The notes below the pieces were generated by a model, which was not told the DNA's origin, did not search any database, and worked only from the letters and a program-made list of their open reading frames with translations. A stretch of DNA of 64,000 nt from Polyangiaceae bacterium (GTDB lineage: Bacteria; Myxococcota_A; Polyangia; Polyangiales; Polyangiaceae): positions 1 through 64,000 of the forward strand of contig JABFXY010000145.1 in NCBI GenBank assembly GCA_013361525.1. Reading direction: 5' to 3'. This document shows, piece by piece, positions 1 to 8,433 of this stretch (the stretch's first letter is position 1; every line of letters begins with the position of its first letter). The translations under genes and the position numbers were made by a program.

Positions 1-323
1 TGGCGCGCGCGCTCGACGAGGCCGTGGACGTTCAAGAAGCTCAGGATCTGGTTGAGCCCCGGGATGTAAAAGAGCGTCGCGTTGAGTGAAGTGTCCGCGG
101 TGAGCGCCTTCACTTCGTCGATCATCTTCTTCAAGAAGTGACCGGCGACCAGTGCGCCCCCGAGCCACAACAGCGTCGCGATGAAGCCGATGCCCGTCAG
201 CGGGACGAGGACGCTTCCGCCGACGGTGCCGCCAATCATCGGAGCACCCCAGCCGATCGCGAGCTGGACGATAGGGTTTCGTTTCTGGACCGAGTTCGTC
301 ATCGAAGCAGCGTGCGTTTGCAT
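1..323 (-). CDS. Membrane protein of unknown function (partial, 3' end outside window)
   Basis: An open reading frame starts at ATG 323 and runs off the left edge of the window, giving about 107 codons without a stop. A GGAG element lies a few bases upstream of the ATG. The N-terminal region is polar, followed by two hydrophobic stretches at roughly residues 19-35 and 37-58, so it looks like a small polytopic membrane protein. I recognise no family. The region upstream holds a cluster of GTTACG/CGTAAC half-sites (362-422) that could control it. An internal ATG at 302 is an alternative start. Confidence 0.6.
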   Translation of the reverse strand, partial: MQTHAASMTNSVQKRNPIVQLAIGWGAPMIGGTVGGSVLVPLTGIGFIATLLWLGGALVAGHFLKKMIDEVKALTADTSLNATLFYIPGLNQILSFLNVHGLVERAR

Positions 324-361
324 GGCCACTCCTACGCAGGCTCAATCTAAAAATCCCTATT

Positions 362-422
362 GTTACGAGTTGTTACGGTGCGTAACGCAAGGTGTTTCGA
401 GCGTTACGACCGCGTGCGTAAC
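362..422. promoter_or_regulatory. Cluster of five GTTACG/CGTAAC half-sites
   Basis: GTTACG occurs at 362-367, 372-377 and 403-408, and its complement CGTAAC at 381-386 and 417-422. These form inverted repeats GTTACG-N3-CGTAAC (372-386) and GTTACG-N8-CGTAAC (403-422). The first two half-sites are exactly 10 bp apart. The cluster sits just upstream of the minus-strand membrane gene starting at 323, so a multi-site operator is the natural reading. The regulator is unknown; TetR-like proteins often bind short inverted repeats of this kind. Confidence 0.55.
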
Positions 423-450
423 ACCACCGGTCGCGGCTGAAGCACGAGAC

Positions 451-566
451 GAGAGGGGACGCCAAGCGCGCCAAGAGAAGAAAGAGGAGGCAGAGGAGAG
501 GGTTCATTCCCCTTCCTCAACCCTCTTCTTCCTCTTTCTGCCCTTGGCGCCCTTGGCGAATTTCTC
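451..566. repeat. Long intergenic inverted repeat, copy 1
   Basis: Left arm about 451-502, right arm about 521-566, loop of about 18 nt. The outer parts read CGCCAAGCGCGCCAAG and CTTGGCGCCCTTGGCG, and the inner parts are purine-rich (AAAGAGGAGG) and pyrimidine-rich (CTTCTTCCTCTTTC). The stem is imperfect but about 45 bp long. It lies directly 3' of pyrB (stop at 593). Three related copies occur at 11375, 12121 and 30430. Confidence 0.85.
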
Positions 567-592
567 TGTCCGCTTGTGTCGGGCGGCGCGCC

Positions 593-1555
593 TCAGCCGA
601 CCGCGGGTGAGTCGCCGCCGGCGAGGAGCCAGAGCACGGCCATGCGCACGGCGACGCCGGCCTCGACTTGGTCGAGGATGACGCTCTGTGGGCCGTCGGC
701 GACCTCGGGGGAGATCTCCACGCCGCGGTTCATCGGGCCGGGGTGCAGGACGATCGCGTCTCGCTTCGCCAGGGCGAGGCGCTTTTCGTTGAGGCCGAAG
801 GTGCGGCTGTACTCGCGCAGCGTCGGAAGGAACACGCCGGAGAGGCGCTCGCGCTGGATACGCAACATCATGACGACGTCGGCGCCTTCGAGGGCGGGCT
901 CGATGCGGTCGTGGACGACGGCGCCGAGCTGGTCGGCTGCCAGCGGCATCAGCGTGCGCGGCCCCGCGAAGTGGACCCTCGCGCCGAGCTTGCCGAGGAG
1001 GAGGGCGTTCGAGCGAGCCACGCGGCTGTGCAAGATGTCGCCGCAGATCGCGACCTTGAGCCCGGCTAGGTCGCGCTTGTGCCTGCGGATCGTGAACGCG
1101 TCGAGGAGGGCTTGGGTCGGGTGCTCGTGCGTGCCGTCGCCCGCGTTGATGACGCCGGCGCGGCATCGCTTCGCGACGTAGTGGGCGGCGCCGGATGCGG
1201 CGTGCCGGATGACGACCAGGTCCGGCTGCATCGCCTCGAGCGTCTTGATGGTGTCGAGGAGCGTCTCGCCTTTGGTCGTGCTCGACGACGAGCCGCTCAG
1301 GTTGACGACGTCCATGCTGAGGCGTTTGCCCGCGAGCTCGAACGACGTGCGCGTGCGGGTGGAGGCCTCGAAGAAGACGTTGAGCAGCGTCTTACCGCGG
1401 AGCGCAGGCACTTTGCGGATCGGACGGCGCGACACCTCGAAGAACGTCTCCGCCGTGTCGAGGATGCGCCGCGCGCTCGTCGCGTCGAGATCGTTCGCGG
1501 AGATCAGCGAGCGCAGGGCCCAGTTTGGAAGTTGCGAGTCGACCATCGGTTCCAT
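593..1555 (-). CDS. pyrB: Aspartate carbamoyltransferase catalytic subunit
   Basis: Condenses carbamoyl phosphate with aspartate, the committed step of de novo pyrimidine synthesis in the cytoplasm. The 320-residue protein has the usual length. The carbamoyl-phosphate loop STRTRTSFE is at residues 65-73, HPTQALLD at about 145-152, and HPGPMNRG near the C-terminal third. Its ATG overlaps the pyrR stop by one base (TGATG), so the two are translationally coupled. A second in-frame ATG three codons later is also possible. No pyrI-type regulatory subunit is adjacent, as in PyrR-containing organisms. Confidence 0.95.
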   Translation of the reverse strand: MEPMVDSQLPNWALRSLISANDLDATSARRILDTAETFFEVSRRPIRKVPALRGKTLLNVFFEASTRTRTSFELAGKRLSMDVVNLSGSSSSTTKGETLLDTIKTLEAMQPDLVVIRHAASGAAHYVAKRCRAGVINAGDGTHEHPTQALLDAFTIRRHKRDLAGLKVAICGDILHSRVARSNALLLGKLGARVHFAGPRTLMPLAADQLGAVVHDRIEPALEGADVVMMLRIQRERLSGVFLPTLREYSRTFGLNEKRLALAKRDAIVLHPGPMNRGVEISPEVADGPQSVILDQVEAGVAVRMAVLWLLAGGDSPAVG

Positions 1556-2172
1556 CAGCGCGGTTCCTCGGCGGGCGGCGCGGCCTCACGATTCGGCTCG
1601 CCTGCGGGCGGAATGATGAGGGCCCAGGGCTCTTCGTCCTCTTGGCGCGGGCCGGTGCGTTTCACCATCACCTCGACGCGCGAGCCGCGCGGAACATCGA
1701 CCGTGCGACCGACGTAGTCGGCTTGGATCGGCAGCTCGCGGCCGCCGCGATCGACGAGCACCGCGAGCTCGATCACCGACGGGCGGCCGTAGTCGAGCAC
1801 CGCATCCACGGCGGCGCGGATGGTGCGACCAGTGTGAAGGACATCGTCCACGAGCACGACGCGGCGGCCATCGACCGAGATGGGGATGTGGCTCGGCCCG
1901 ATGCGCGCATTGGCCAGCGCGGTCGCAGCGTCGTCGCGGTAGAGGGTGATGTCGACGACGCCGAACGGCAGGGCGGGGGAGCCAGCCTCGACGGCGAGCG
2001 CACCGATGCGCTTCGCGAGCGCTTCACCGCCGCGCCGCACCGCGACGAGGATGGGAGGCTGCCGAGCCGTGCCGTCGACCAGCGCCCGCACGTTGCCTCG
2101 CTCGATGATTTCCGTCGCGATACGCCGCAGACAGAGCGCGATGGCCGGCGGATCCAAGAGCACGTCGCTCAT
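1555..2172 (-). CDS. pyrR: Bifunctional pyr operon regulator / uracil phosphoribosyltransferase
   Basis: PyrR-family phosphoribosyltransferase, 205 residues. The PRPP-binding signature VVLVDDVLHTGRT is at about residues 105-117. In other bacteria PyrR binds UMP/PRPP and pyr mRNA to attenuate pyrimidine genes, and it has weak UPRTase activity. Here it is coupled directly to pyrB by a 1-nt overlap, which supports a regulatory role in pyrimidine synthesis. A Pro/Glu-rich tail of about 25 residues extends past the usual family end. I could not define an anti-terminator or binding loop in the short 69-nt gap upstream. Confidence 0.93.
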   Translation of the reverse strand: MSDVLLDPPAIALCLRRIATEIIERGNVRALVDGTARQPPILVAVRRGGEALAKRIGALAVEAGSPALPFGVVDITLYRDDAATALANARIGPSHIPISVDGRRVVLVDDVLHTGRTIRAAVDAVLDYGRPSVIELAVLVDRGGRELPIQADYVGRTVDVPRGSRVEVMVKRTGPRQEDEEPWALIIPPAGEPNREAAPPAEEPR

Positions 2173-2241
2173 CGCGGCGGATCGTTACCACAGGTCGATG
2201 CCAGCGCTCAGCTGCCTCGATGAGCACGCACGTCCAAAGCT

Positions 2242-3531
2242 TCAATCCGGCTCGAAGTAGATGTGCGGTCGCACGTCGTACCGGTAGTACTTCTCCCAGC
2301 CCGGGCGCTGGAAGCTCAACGCGCCGAACGCGTTGACCGCGATGGACCACGCGACCAGCACGCCGAAAGCAGGTCCCGGACGCCGCCTTCCGATCGCGAG
2401 CATCGCGAGCAAGAACACGATGAAGTCGTTCGAGAATCGGTAGCCGAACTGGACCCAACCCGTGTTGTGGTAGAGCAGGTCCACGAGCGCGATACACCCC
2501 GCGCTGATCGCGAGCGCGACGTAGGCCGCGCGGGCGCGCCGCGTGAGCGGCCTCGGCCACAGCGCGAACAGGAGGAACGGCGACGTAATCCACAGCGCGA
2601 GCCCGTGCGCCGTGATCTGGAACGGGGCCGACTTGTCCCCGAGGAACGGTGTGCTCGCGAGCATCACGCCGAGGTTTTTGCCGAGGTAATGAAGCGAGAA
2701 AAGCCCCCACTTATCCATGCGCGCGCGCCAGACGACTTGCAGGTGGCGATGCCCGAACTCGAAGGGATCGTCGAACCGGGCTTCGTTGAATGCGCAGAGG
2801 ATCGCGAGGCCGACGATGATCGGCGCGGCGAAGGCCCCGAGCTTCTTTGCGGCGGCGACGCGATCGAAGCGCACGTGGCCGTGCCGGTGCACGAGCTCCA
2901 TCAAGAAAAACGGGGCCGCGAGCGCGAGCGGCGGGCGGGTCGCGAACGCGAGCACCAGGAACAACCCCGCGAGCGCGGGGCGGCGCGCGCCCGCGCTCGC
3001 CCAAAGGTAAGCCGAGGCCAACACGACGCCGACGACGTGCGCTGCGAACCAGACCGTGCCCTGCACGGCCGTGAACCAGAACACCGTCCCGAGCGGAAGC
3101 AGCGCCGCGATGACGATGTTCTCGCGCCACGAGCGACGTGACGCATGCACCTCGCGGAGCGCCTCGAGCGCGCGATAAAGGACCGCCGGTGCAAAGGCCG
3201 CGACGAGAAGAAAAACGAGCCCGTCGGGCGTTTTGTCCGCGCTGCCGAAGATCGCGACGAACGGCAGCAGAATCAGTGCGGGAAACGGCGGGAAGCTCAC
3301 GAAGAACTTCTCGTCGTAGAGCGCGAAGTCGTTGAGCTGCGTGTACGCCGGCGGCTCGCCGCCGAGATCGAGCCTGCCCGCGAGCCATCCGTCCGCGAGG
3401 AGCGCGTAGTGATTGAACGGCGTGTGCGTTCGCCCGATACCCTTCGGCGCCGTGACGAGCAGGACGAGGAACGTCGCGGCCGCGATGGCGAGCGGGACCC
3501 AGCGGGGCGCGCGGTGATCGACCTCTGCCAT
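2242..3531 (-). CDS. Polytopic membrane protein, GT-C glycosyltransferase-like
   Basis: About 429 residues with roughly ten hydrophobic segments, beginning with an N-terminal membrane helix (residues about 13-30). A hydrophilic loop follows, with a HTPFNHY...LADGWLAGRLDL stretch of the kind seen after the first helix in lipid-linked-sugar-dependent GT-C membrane glycosyltransferases. The family assignment rests on topology and this loop only. ATG 3531 was chosen over an overlapping GTG at 3537. It is followed by pyrR after 69 nt on the same strand and is divergent from yceD. Confidence 0.75.
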   Translation of the reverse strand: MAEVDHRAPRWVPLAIAAATFLVLLVTAPKGIGRTHTPFNHYALLADGWLAGRLDLGGEPPAYTQLNDFALYDEKFFVSFPPFPALILLPFVAIFGSADKTPDGLVFLLVAAFAPAVLYRALEALREVHASRRSWRENIVIAALLPLGTVFWFTAVQGTVWFAAHVVGVVLASAYLWASAGARRPALAGLFLVLAFATRPPLALAAPFFLMELVHRHGHVRFDRVAAAKKLGAFAAPIIVGLAILCAFNEARFDDPFEFGHRHLQVVWRARMDKWGLFSLHYLGKNLGVMLASTPFLGDKSAPFQITAHGLALWITSPFLLFALWPRPLTRRARAAYVALAISAGCIALVDLLYHNTGWVQFGYRFSNDFIVFLLAMLAIGRRRPGPAFGVLVAWSIAVNAFGALSFQRPGWEKYYRYDVRPHIYFEPD

Positions 3532-3688
3532 CGTCACGATCTCACAAGCAGGCTCGGTCGTTCGTGTAGCCCCATCGCTTGCACGCGAGGTGAACTTTCG
3601 CTAAAGCGTCCGGTCCCCGGCCGACGCCGGGGGAGAGCGATCGTGCCCGGCTTTGGCCGAAACGCCCAGATCGCCGCGTGGAGGAAAG

Positions 3689-4474
3689 GTGCAACCGCTC
3701 ATCGTTGTGCCCGCGAACGACATCGACGCTGCGGGCATGGACCTGTCCGTCGATCTGCCGCAGACGTGGCTCGACACCGTGCTGGAGGATGCAGGCGCTC
3801 ACGCCAAACATCCCGGCCAGTTGAAAGGCCGCCTATCCCGGAGCGGGAAGGCCGACATCGTCGTGCGTGCGAAGGTCGCCGCGGAGCTCGAAGTTCCCTG
3901 TGCGCGATGCCTCGGCCCATCGAACGTGGACGTTCGAGCCGAGCTGTCGCTTCTTCTGAAACCGCGCTCCGGCATGGCCTCCAAGTCGGAGGCGAGTCGT
4001 CCGACCGCAAAAGCGACGGCGAAGCCCGCAGGCGCGGGCCACGCGCGTTCCGGTGGTGAGGTGCGCGGCTCCGCGCGCAAGGCGGCGCACGGCAGCGAAT
4101 ACGAGTTCTCCTCGCAAGAAGCCGATCTCGACGAGTACGACGGCGAGAAGGTCGTCCTCGACGAGTTCGTCCGCGAGGCGATCTTGCTCGAGCTGCCGAG
4201 CTTCCCCCTCTGCACCGAAGACTGCGAGGGCGGCGCCCGGGCGAACAAGGACGCCGCGGTCGAGGCCCCCGCAACCGAGAGCACCGGGCCCACGCAGAAG
4301 CCCTTCGCCGCGCTCCGCCACCTCCTTGCCGGCCAGATTGGTGAAGAAGGAGCCCCGCCGGAGGAGGGCGCGACGAGCCCTCGGCCGTTGCCCGCGGACA
4401 TCCGCCGCATCAACCGGGCGAAGAAGCGCGCGAAGCCCAAGATCCGCACGAGCGCCCACCGAGCCAAGAAATAA
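3689..4474 (+). CDS. YceD/DUF177 family protein upstream of rpmF
   Basis: The N-terminal two thirds contain the DUF177 (YceD) pattern: ELEVPCARCLGP, then an acidic DLDEYDGEKVVLDEFVREAILLELP-type block (split here by sequence), then LCTEDC. YceD proteins are almost always encoded next to rpmF, as here, and have been linked to 23S rRNA/ribosome biogenesis. The usual domain is interrupted by a basic, Ala/Lys-rich insert of about 40 residues and extended by a basic C-terminal tail. GTG 3689 is chosen because GGAGG lies just before it, though the spacing is tight. TTG 3653 is an in-frame alternative. Confidence 0.88.
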   Translation: MQPLIVVPANDIDAAGMDLSVDLPQTWLDTVLEDAGAHAKHPGQLKGRLSRSGKADIVVRAKVAAELEVPCARCLGPSNVDVRAELSLLLKPRSGMASKSEASRPTAKATAKPAGAGHARSGGEVRGSARKAAHGSEYEFSSQEADLDEYDGEKVVLDEFVREAILLELPSFPLCTEDCEGGARANKDAAVEAPATESTGPTQKPFAALRHLLAGQIGEEGAPPEEGATSPRPLPADIRRINRAKKRAKPKIRTSAHRAKK

Positions 4475-4475
4475 A

Positions 4476-4498
4476 GCCCCCCGGCGCGGACCGGGGGC
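4476..4498 (+). terminator. GC-rich hairpin after yceD
   Basis: CCCCCGG, a 6-nt loop (CGCGGA) and CCGGGGG, closed by a G-C pair, begin two bases after the yceD stop. There is no T-run, so it may be an mRNA-stabilising or attenuating hairpin between yceD and rpmF rather than a full terminator. Confidence 0.45.
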
Positions 4499-4647
4499 GA
4501 CATCGAGTAGCCGAAATCGCCGCAGTGATGTAGGGACTGCGCAACAAAAGTACGAACCCTTGCGCGAAGGGCCTTCCCGCGCGCGCCCGGCGCAACTAGG
4601 CGCCTACGTGAACGCGCCCATGGGCGCATTCGAACAGGAGATCGACC

Positions 4648-4836
4648 GTGGCCGTTCCCAAGCGAAAGAAGACCCCCCCGAAGCGCGACATGCGACGCGC
4701 GAACCATGACAAGGTGACGCCGGTGCAGATCGCGCCCTGCCCGAACTGCGGGGAAGCGATGCGCCCGCACCGTGCTTGCGGCGCTTGCGGCCACTACAAC
4801 GGTCGCAAAGCAGTCGCCGTCAAGACGCCGAGCTGA
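4648..4836 (+). CDS. rpmF: 50S ribosomal protein L32
   Basis: 62 residues starting at GTG 4648, with AGGAG about 8 nt upstream. The Lys/Arg-rich N-terminus MAVPKRKKTPPKRDMRRANH is the L32 signature. A four-cysteine zinc ribbon follows (Cys31, 34, 44, 47), so this is the zinc-binding form of L32. It lies between yceD and fabH in the widely conserved order, though plsX, which often follows rpmF, is missing. Confidence 0.97.
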   Translation: MAVPKRKKTPPKRDMRRANHDKVTPVQIAPCPNCGEAMRPHRACGACGHYNGRKAVAVKTPS

Positions 4837-4885
4837 AGTCCGAGGGGTCTCCTGTGGAGACCCCGCCGAAGCTCGAGCCTGCCGC

Positions 4886-5887
4886 TTGCGTCGCGCTCTA
4901 CCTTTCGCCTGCAAGATCGCTGCGACGGGTAGCTATCTGCCCGCGCGCATCGTTCCGAACCGGGATCTCGAGGCGTTCCTCGATACCTCGGACGCGTGGA
5001 TACGTGAGCGAACCGGCATCGGCGCGCGGCATGTCGCTGCCGACGACGAGGTGACGAGCGATCTCGCGGCGCAGGCTGCGCGGCGCGCCCTCGAGCGCGC
5101 CGGCATCGACGTGGGTGGCGTCGACATGATCATCGTCGCGACCGTCACCCCCGACGGTCCGATGCCCGCTTGTGCCGTCCGCGTGCAGCACAAGCTCGGT
5201 GCGACGACGATCCCCGCCTTCGACGTCAGCGCGGCGTGCGCCGGGTTCTTGTTCGGCGTCACGATCGCCGATCAGTTCATCTGCTCGGGCGCGATGCAGC
5301 GTGTGCTGGTGGTCGGCGTCGAGCTCCTGAGCCGCATCATCGACTGGTCGGACCGCACGACTGCCGTGCTCTTCGGTGACGGAGCGGGCGCGGTCGTGCT
5401 CGAGCGCGCGCCCGCCGATTCGGAGCAGCGCATCGAGCTCTGCCGCATCCACTCCGAAGGGGCGCTCGCCGACGCGCTCTCGATCCCCGCGGGAGGAAGC
5501 GCGGAGCCCGTGACCGAGCGCGCGCTCCACATGCGGCGCAACAAGGTCCAGATGGTGGGCCAAGAAGTCTTTCGCGCAGCGGTCCGCGGCATCGCGGACG
5601 TCGGTGCGGAGGTCGTCGCCGACGCCGGTCTCACGATGGCGGACATCGATCGATTCGTGCCGCATCAAGCCAACGTGCGGATCCTCTCCGCCGTCGCGGA
5701 GCGCTGGGGCGTGCCGCTCGACCGCTTCGTCCTCGTCCTCGAAGAGACGGGCAACACCTCCAGCGCATCGATCCCCATCGCGCTCGATCGTGGCTTGCGC
5801 GACGGCCGCATCGCGTCGGGTGAGCGCGTACTGATGTGCGCGCTCGGCGCCGGCGTCTCGTACGGCGCAGTGCTCGCGCGGGTCTGA
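4886..5887 (+). CDS. fabH: 3-oxoacyl-ACP synthase III (KAS III)
   Basis: Starts fatty-acid synthesis by condensing an acyl-CoA with malonyl-ACP. About 333 residues. The family opening KIAATGSYLPARIV is present, as are DTSDAWIRERTGI, the catalytic Cys in SAACAGFLFG, His in PHQANVRI and Asn in NTSSASIPI. No ATG or GTG fits the start. TTG 4886 lies eight codons before the conserved region and is the best candidate, though no clear ribosome-binding site precedes it. Next gene fabD is 152 nt downstream. Confidence 0.93.
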   Translation: MRRALPFACKIAATGSYLPARIVPNRDLEAFLDTSDAWIRERTGIGARHVAADDEVTSDLAAQAARRALERAGIDVGGVDMIIVATVTPDGPMPACAVRVQHKLGATTIPAFDVSAACAGFLFGVTIADQFICSGAMQRVLVVGVELLSRIIDWSDRTTAVLFGDGAGAVVLERAPADSEQRIELCRIHSEGALADALSIPAGGSAEPVTERALHMRRNKVQMVGQEVFRAAVRGIADVGAEVVADAGLTMADIDRFVPHQANVRILSAVAERWGVPLDRFVLVLEETGNTSSASIPIALDRGLRDGRIASGERVLMCALGAGVSYGAVLARV

Positions 5888-6039
5888 GGCATCGCGCCGC
5901 AAAGCGTGTTTCGCGCCGCGCCATAAAAGGTAAGCAGCGGCGTTTCGAGACTATCGCTGTCGGTCCGTTGGAGGTAAACGCCCGGCGTCGGTAAGCAGGG
6001 GGAACTGACCCGACCTTTCAACCACCGAGCGCGAGCGTG

Positions 6040-6975
6040 ATGAAGATTGCATGGCTCTTCCCCGGACAGGGGTCTCAGCAGGTTGGCATGGGGCGCGACG
6101 TCGCCGAGCGATATGCGTCGGCGCGCGCCGTGTTCGAGGAAGCGGATCGCGCGCTCGAGAAGCCGCTGTCGAAGCTCTGCTTCGAAGGTCCCGAGGACGA
6201 GCTCACCCTCACGGTGAACACGCAGCCTGCGCTCGTGACGACCGGCTCGGCCCTCGTCGCCGCGCTTCGTGAGGCGCACCCGAGCTTGCCCGCTCCGTCA
6301 CTCGCCCTCGGCCACTCGCTCGGCGAGTACAGCGCGCTCGTCGCTGCCGGCGGGCTGTCGCTCGGTGATGCGGTTCGCATCTGCAGGGCGCGCGGCGCCG
6401 CGATGCAAGAGGCGGTGCCGGCCGGTGAAGGCGCGATGGCAGCCATCCTCAACGTCGACGAGCGCGCGCTCCGTTCCATCTGCGACGAGGCTTCCAGCGA
6501 AGGCGTGGTTTCGCCTGCAAACTTCAATGCGCCGGGGCAGATCGTGATCGCCGGGGCGAAAGCCGCCGTCGCGCGAGCGTGCGAGCTCGTCACCGCCCGC
6601 GGCGGAAAATCGATCCCGCTGAAGGTGAGCGCGCCTTTCCACTGCGCGCTGATGAAGCCCGCGGCCGACAAGCTCGAGGTCGCGTTGCGCGACGTCTCGG
6701 TCGGGTCGCTCTCGTTCCCCGTCGTCGCGAACGTCGACGCCGAGCCGAACGAGGACGCGGGCCGCGTGAAGGGCCTCCTCGTGAAGCAGGTCGACGCGCC
6801 GGTGCAATGGGCGCGCTCGATCGAGCGCGCGGCCGCGCTCGGCGTGACGCACGCGTTCGAGATCGGTCCGGGCAAGGTGCTCGCCGGCCTCGTGAAGCGC
6901 ATCGACAAACGCATTCGCGTCGTGAACATCAGCGACGCGGCCTCGGTCGCTTCGGCCGCGGAGGCCCTCGCGTAG
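6040..6975 (+). CDS. fabD: Malonyl-CoA:ACP transacylase
   Basis: Moves malonyl from CoA to acyl carrier protein. 311 residues, normal length. GQGSQ is at residues 9-13, the nucleophile elbow GHSLGEYSAL at 91-100 (Ser93), and the catalytic-type His in APFHCALM near residue 200. A GTG immediately precedes the chosen ATG. It is the second enzyme of the fab cluster and is followed by fabG after about 75 nt. Confidence 0.96.
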   Translation: MKIAWLFPGQGSQQVGMGRDVAERYASARAVFEEADRALEKPLSKLCFEGPEDELTLTVNTQPALVTTGSALVAALREAHPSLPAPSLALGHSLGEYSALVAAGGLSLGDAVRICRARGAAMQEAVPAGEGAMAAILNVDERALRSICDEASSEGVVSPANFNAPGQIVIAGAKAAVARACELVTARGGKSIPLKVSAPFHCALMKPAADKLEVALRDVSVGSLSFPVVANVDAEPNEDAGRVKGLLVKQVDAPVQWARSIERAAALGVTHAFEIGPGKVLAGLVKRIDKRIRVVNISDAASVASAAEALA

Positions 6976-7049
6976 GGCGAAGAAACGTTCGGCGTGCGCG
7001 GGCTGCGATCGGTCGCCGCCTGCGCGAAACCAACGCGGAGGACAGGACC

Positions 7050-7799
7050 ATGTTCCGTTTGGATGGAAAAGTCGCGATCGTCACCGGAGGCTCCCGCGGC
7101 ATCGGGCGAAGCTGCGCGGAGGTGCTGGCGGCGCAGGGGGCGACGGTCGTCGTCACCTACGTTCGCGGCGCGGACGAAGCGAAGAAGACGGTCGACGCGA
7201 TCGTCGAAAAGGGCGGAAAAGCGGAAGCGGTCGGCTTCGACGTCGCGGACATGAACGCGACGGAGACGGCGATCGCCGACGTCGCGAAGCGGCTCGGCCG
7301 CCTCGACATCCTCGTCGCCAACGCGGGCATCGCGCAGGACAACCTCGTGTTGCGCGTGAAAGAAGAGGAGATCGACCGACTCTTCGCCGTGAACGTCAAA
7401 GGCGCCATCGCGAGCGCAAAGGCCGCAGTGAAGGTCATGATGCGCGCGAAGACCGGACGCATCGTGTTCCTGTCGAGCATCGTCGGCGAGATGGGCAACG
7501 GCGGGCAGACCGTCTACGCCGCGACCAAAGCCGCGCTCCTCGGCGTCACGAAGACGCTCGCGCGCGAGTACGCCTCGCGCAACATCACCGTCAACGCGGT
7601 GGCGCCGGGCTTCATCGACACCGACATGACGACGCAGATCGCCGGCGAGATGAAGGAAGGCATGCTGAAGAGCATCCCGCTCGGCCGCACGGGCCGCCCG
7701 GAGGAGGTTGCCGCGTGCATCTCCTTCCTCTGCTCGGACGAAGCGTCGTACGTCACCGGTGAGGTCGTGCGGGTCAACGGCGGCATGCTGATGGGCTGA
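7050..7799 (+). CDS. fabG: 3-oxoacyl-ACP reductase
   Basis: NADPH-dependent short-chain dehydrogenase that reduces 3-oxoacyl-ACP. 249 residues. TGGSRGIG (12-19) binds the cofactor, NAG is at 91-93, and the catalytic Ser/Tyr/Lys are at about 143, 156 and 160 (YAATK). The start ATG 7050 follows a GCGGAGGA ribosome-binding site. It lies between fabD and acpP, the standard order. Confidence 0.96.
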   Translation: MFRLDGKVAIVTGGSRGIGRSCAEVLAAQGATVVVTYVRGADEAKKTVDAIVEKGGKAEAVGFDVADMNATETAIADVAKRLGRLDILVANAGIAQDNLVLRVKEEEIDRLFAVNVKGAIASAKAAVKVMMRAKTGRIVFLSSIVGEMGNGGQTVYAATKAALLGVTKTLAREYASRNITVNAVAPGFIDTDMTTQIAGEMKEGMLKSIPLGRTGRPEEVAACISFLCSDEASYVTGEVVRVNGGMLMG

Positions 7800-7930
7800 G
7801 CGCCCGCACTCGAGCGAGGTCTCCGTGCCTCGTCTCGAAAGCGGTGCGCGACGCTCGCAATGAGATCGAAACTAGGCTAGTAGGGCTCACGTCGGCGGCG
7901 GCGAAACAGCCGGCCGCATCGGAGGAGAAC

Positions 7931-8179
7931 ATGAAGGACGGTCGCGATATCACGGCCGAAGTGAAGCGCATCATCAAAGAGCAGCTCGACGTCGACGAGA
8001 AGGACATCAAACCCGAATCGACCTTCATCGACGACCTCGGCGCTGATTCGCTCGGGCTCGTGGAGCTGGTCCTCGCGTTCGAAGAAGCCTTCGAGATCGA
8101 CATCCCGGACGAGGACACGGAGAAGATCCGTACCGTCCAGGACGCGATCAGCTACATCGAGACGCACGCGAAGAAGTAG
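7931..8179 (+). CDS. acpP: Acyl carrier protein
   Basis: 82 residues, acidic, with the phosphopantetheine attachment motif GADSLGLVEL (Ser40). The ATG at 7931 is preceded by a strong GGAGGA. Lys/Asp/Glu-rich helices match type II ACPs. Two strong hairpins follow immediately, which could raise ACP mRNA over the downstream fabF message. The Gly-Arg-Asp N-terminus is a few residues longer than in E. coli. Confidence 0.97.
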   Translation: MKDGRDITAEVKRIIKEQLDVDEKDIKPESTFIDDLGADSLGLVELVLAFEEAFEIDIPDEDTEKIRTVQDAISYIETHAKK

Positions 8180-8187
8180 CTTCCGAT

Positions 8188-8213
8188 AACAGGTGCGTTC
8201 CGGCGCACCTGTT
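8188..8213 (+). terminator. Hairpin 1 between acpP and fabF
   Basis: AACAGGTGCG, a 6-nt loop TTCCGG, and CGCACCTGTT form a perfect 10-bp stem nine bases after the acpP stop. A short TGTTGT stretch follows. It could terminate part of the transcription or protect the 3' end of the acpP message. Confidence 0.6.
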
Positions 8214-8241
8214 GTCCGGGTGCGCTCGAGCGCACCCGGAC
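8214..8241 (+). terminator. Hairpin 2 between acpP and fabF (28-bp perfect palindrome)
   Basis: GTCCGGGTGCGCTC is followed directly by its exact complement GAGCGCACCCGGAC, giving a perfect 28-bp palindrome that abuts hairpin 1. It shares the GGTGCG/CGCACC core with that hairpin. No T-run follows. An RNA stem-loop, a cruciform or a dyad binding site are all possible. Confidence 0.6.
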
Positions 8242-8433
8242 GATCGGCGTACGACGCCGCATGCGCGCGGCTGCCCCCCTCACGAACGCTCGCGAGGGGC
8301 GCGGCGACCGCGCGTTTGCCGCGTGCGCGCGGAAGCAAAACAGGTTCATTTGCGCGGGCGGGCGCAGCGTGCCAGCACGAGGCGAACACGCAGGCGGCCC
8401 CGGCGCCGTCGCGCGCGTTGAGGGAGCAAATTC

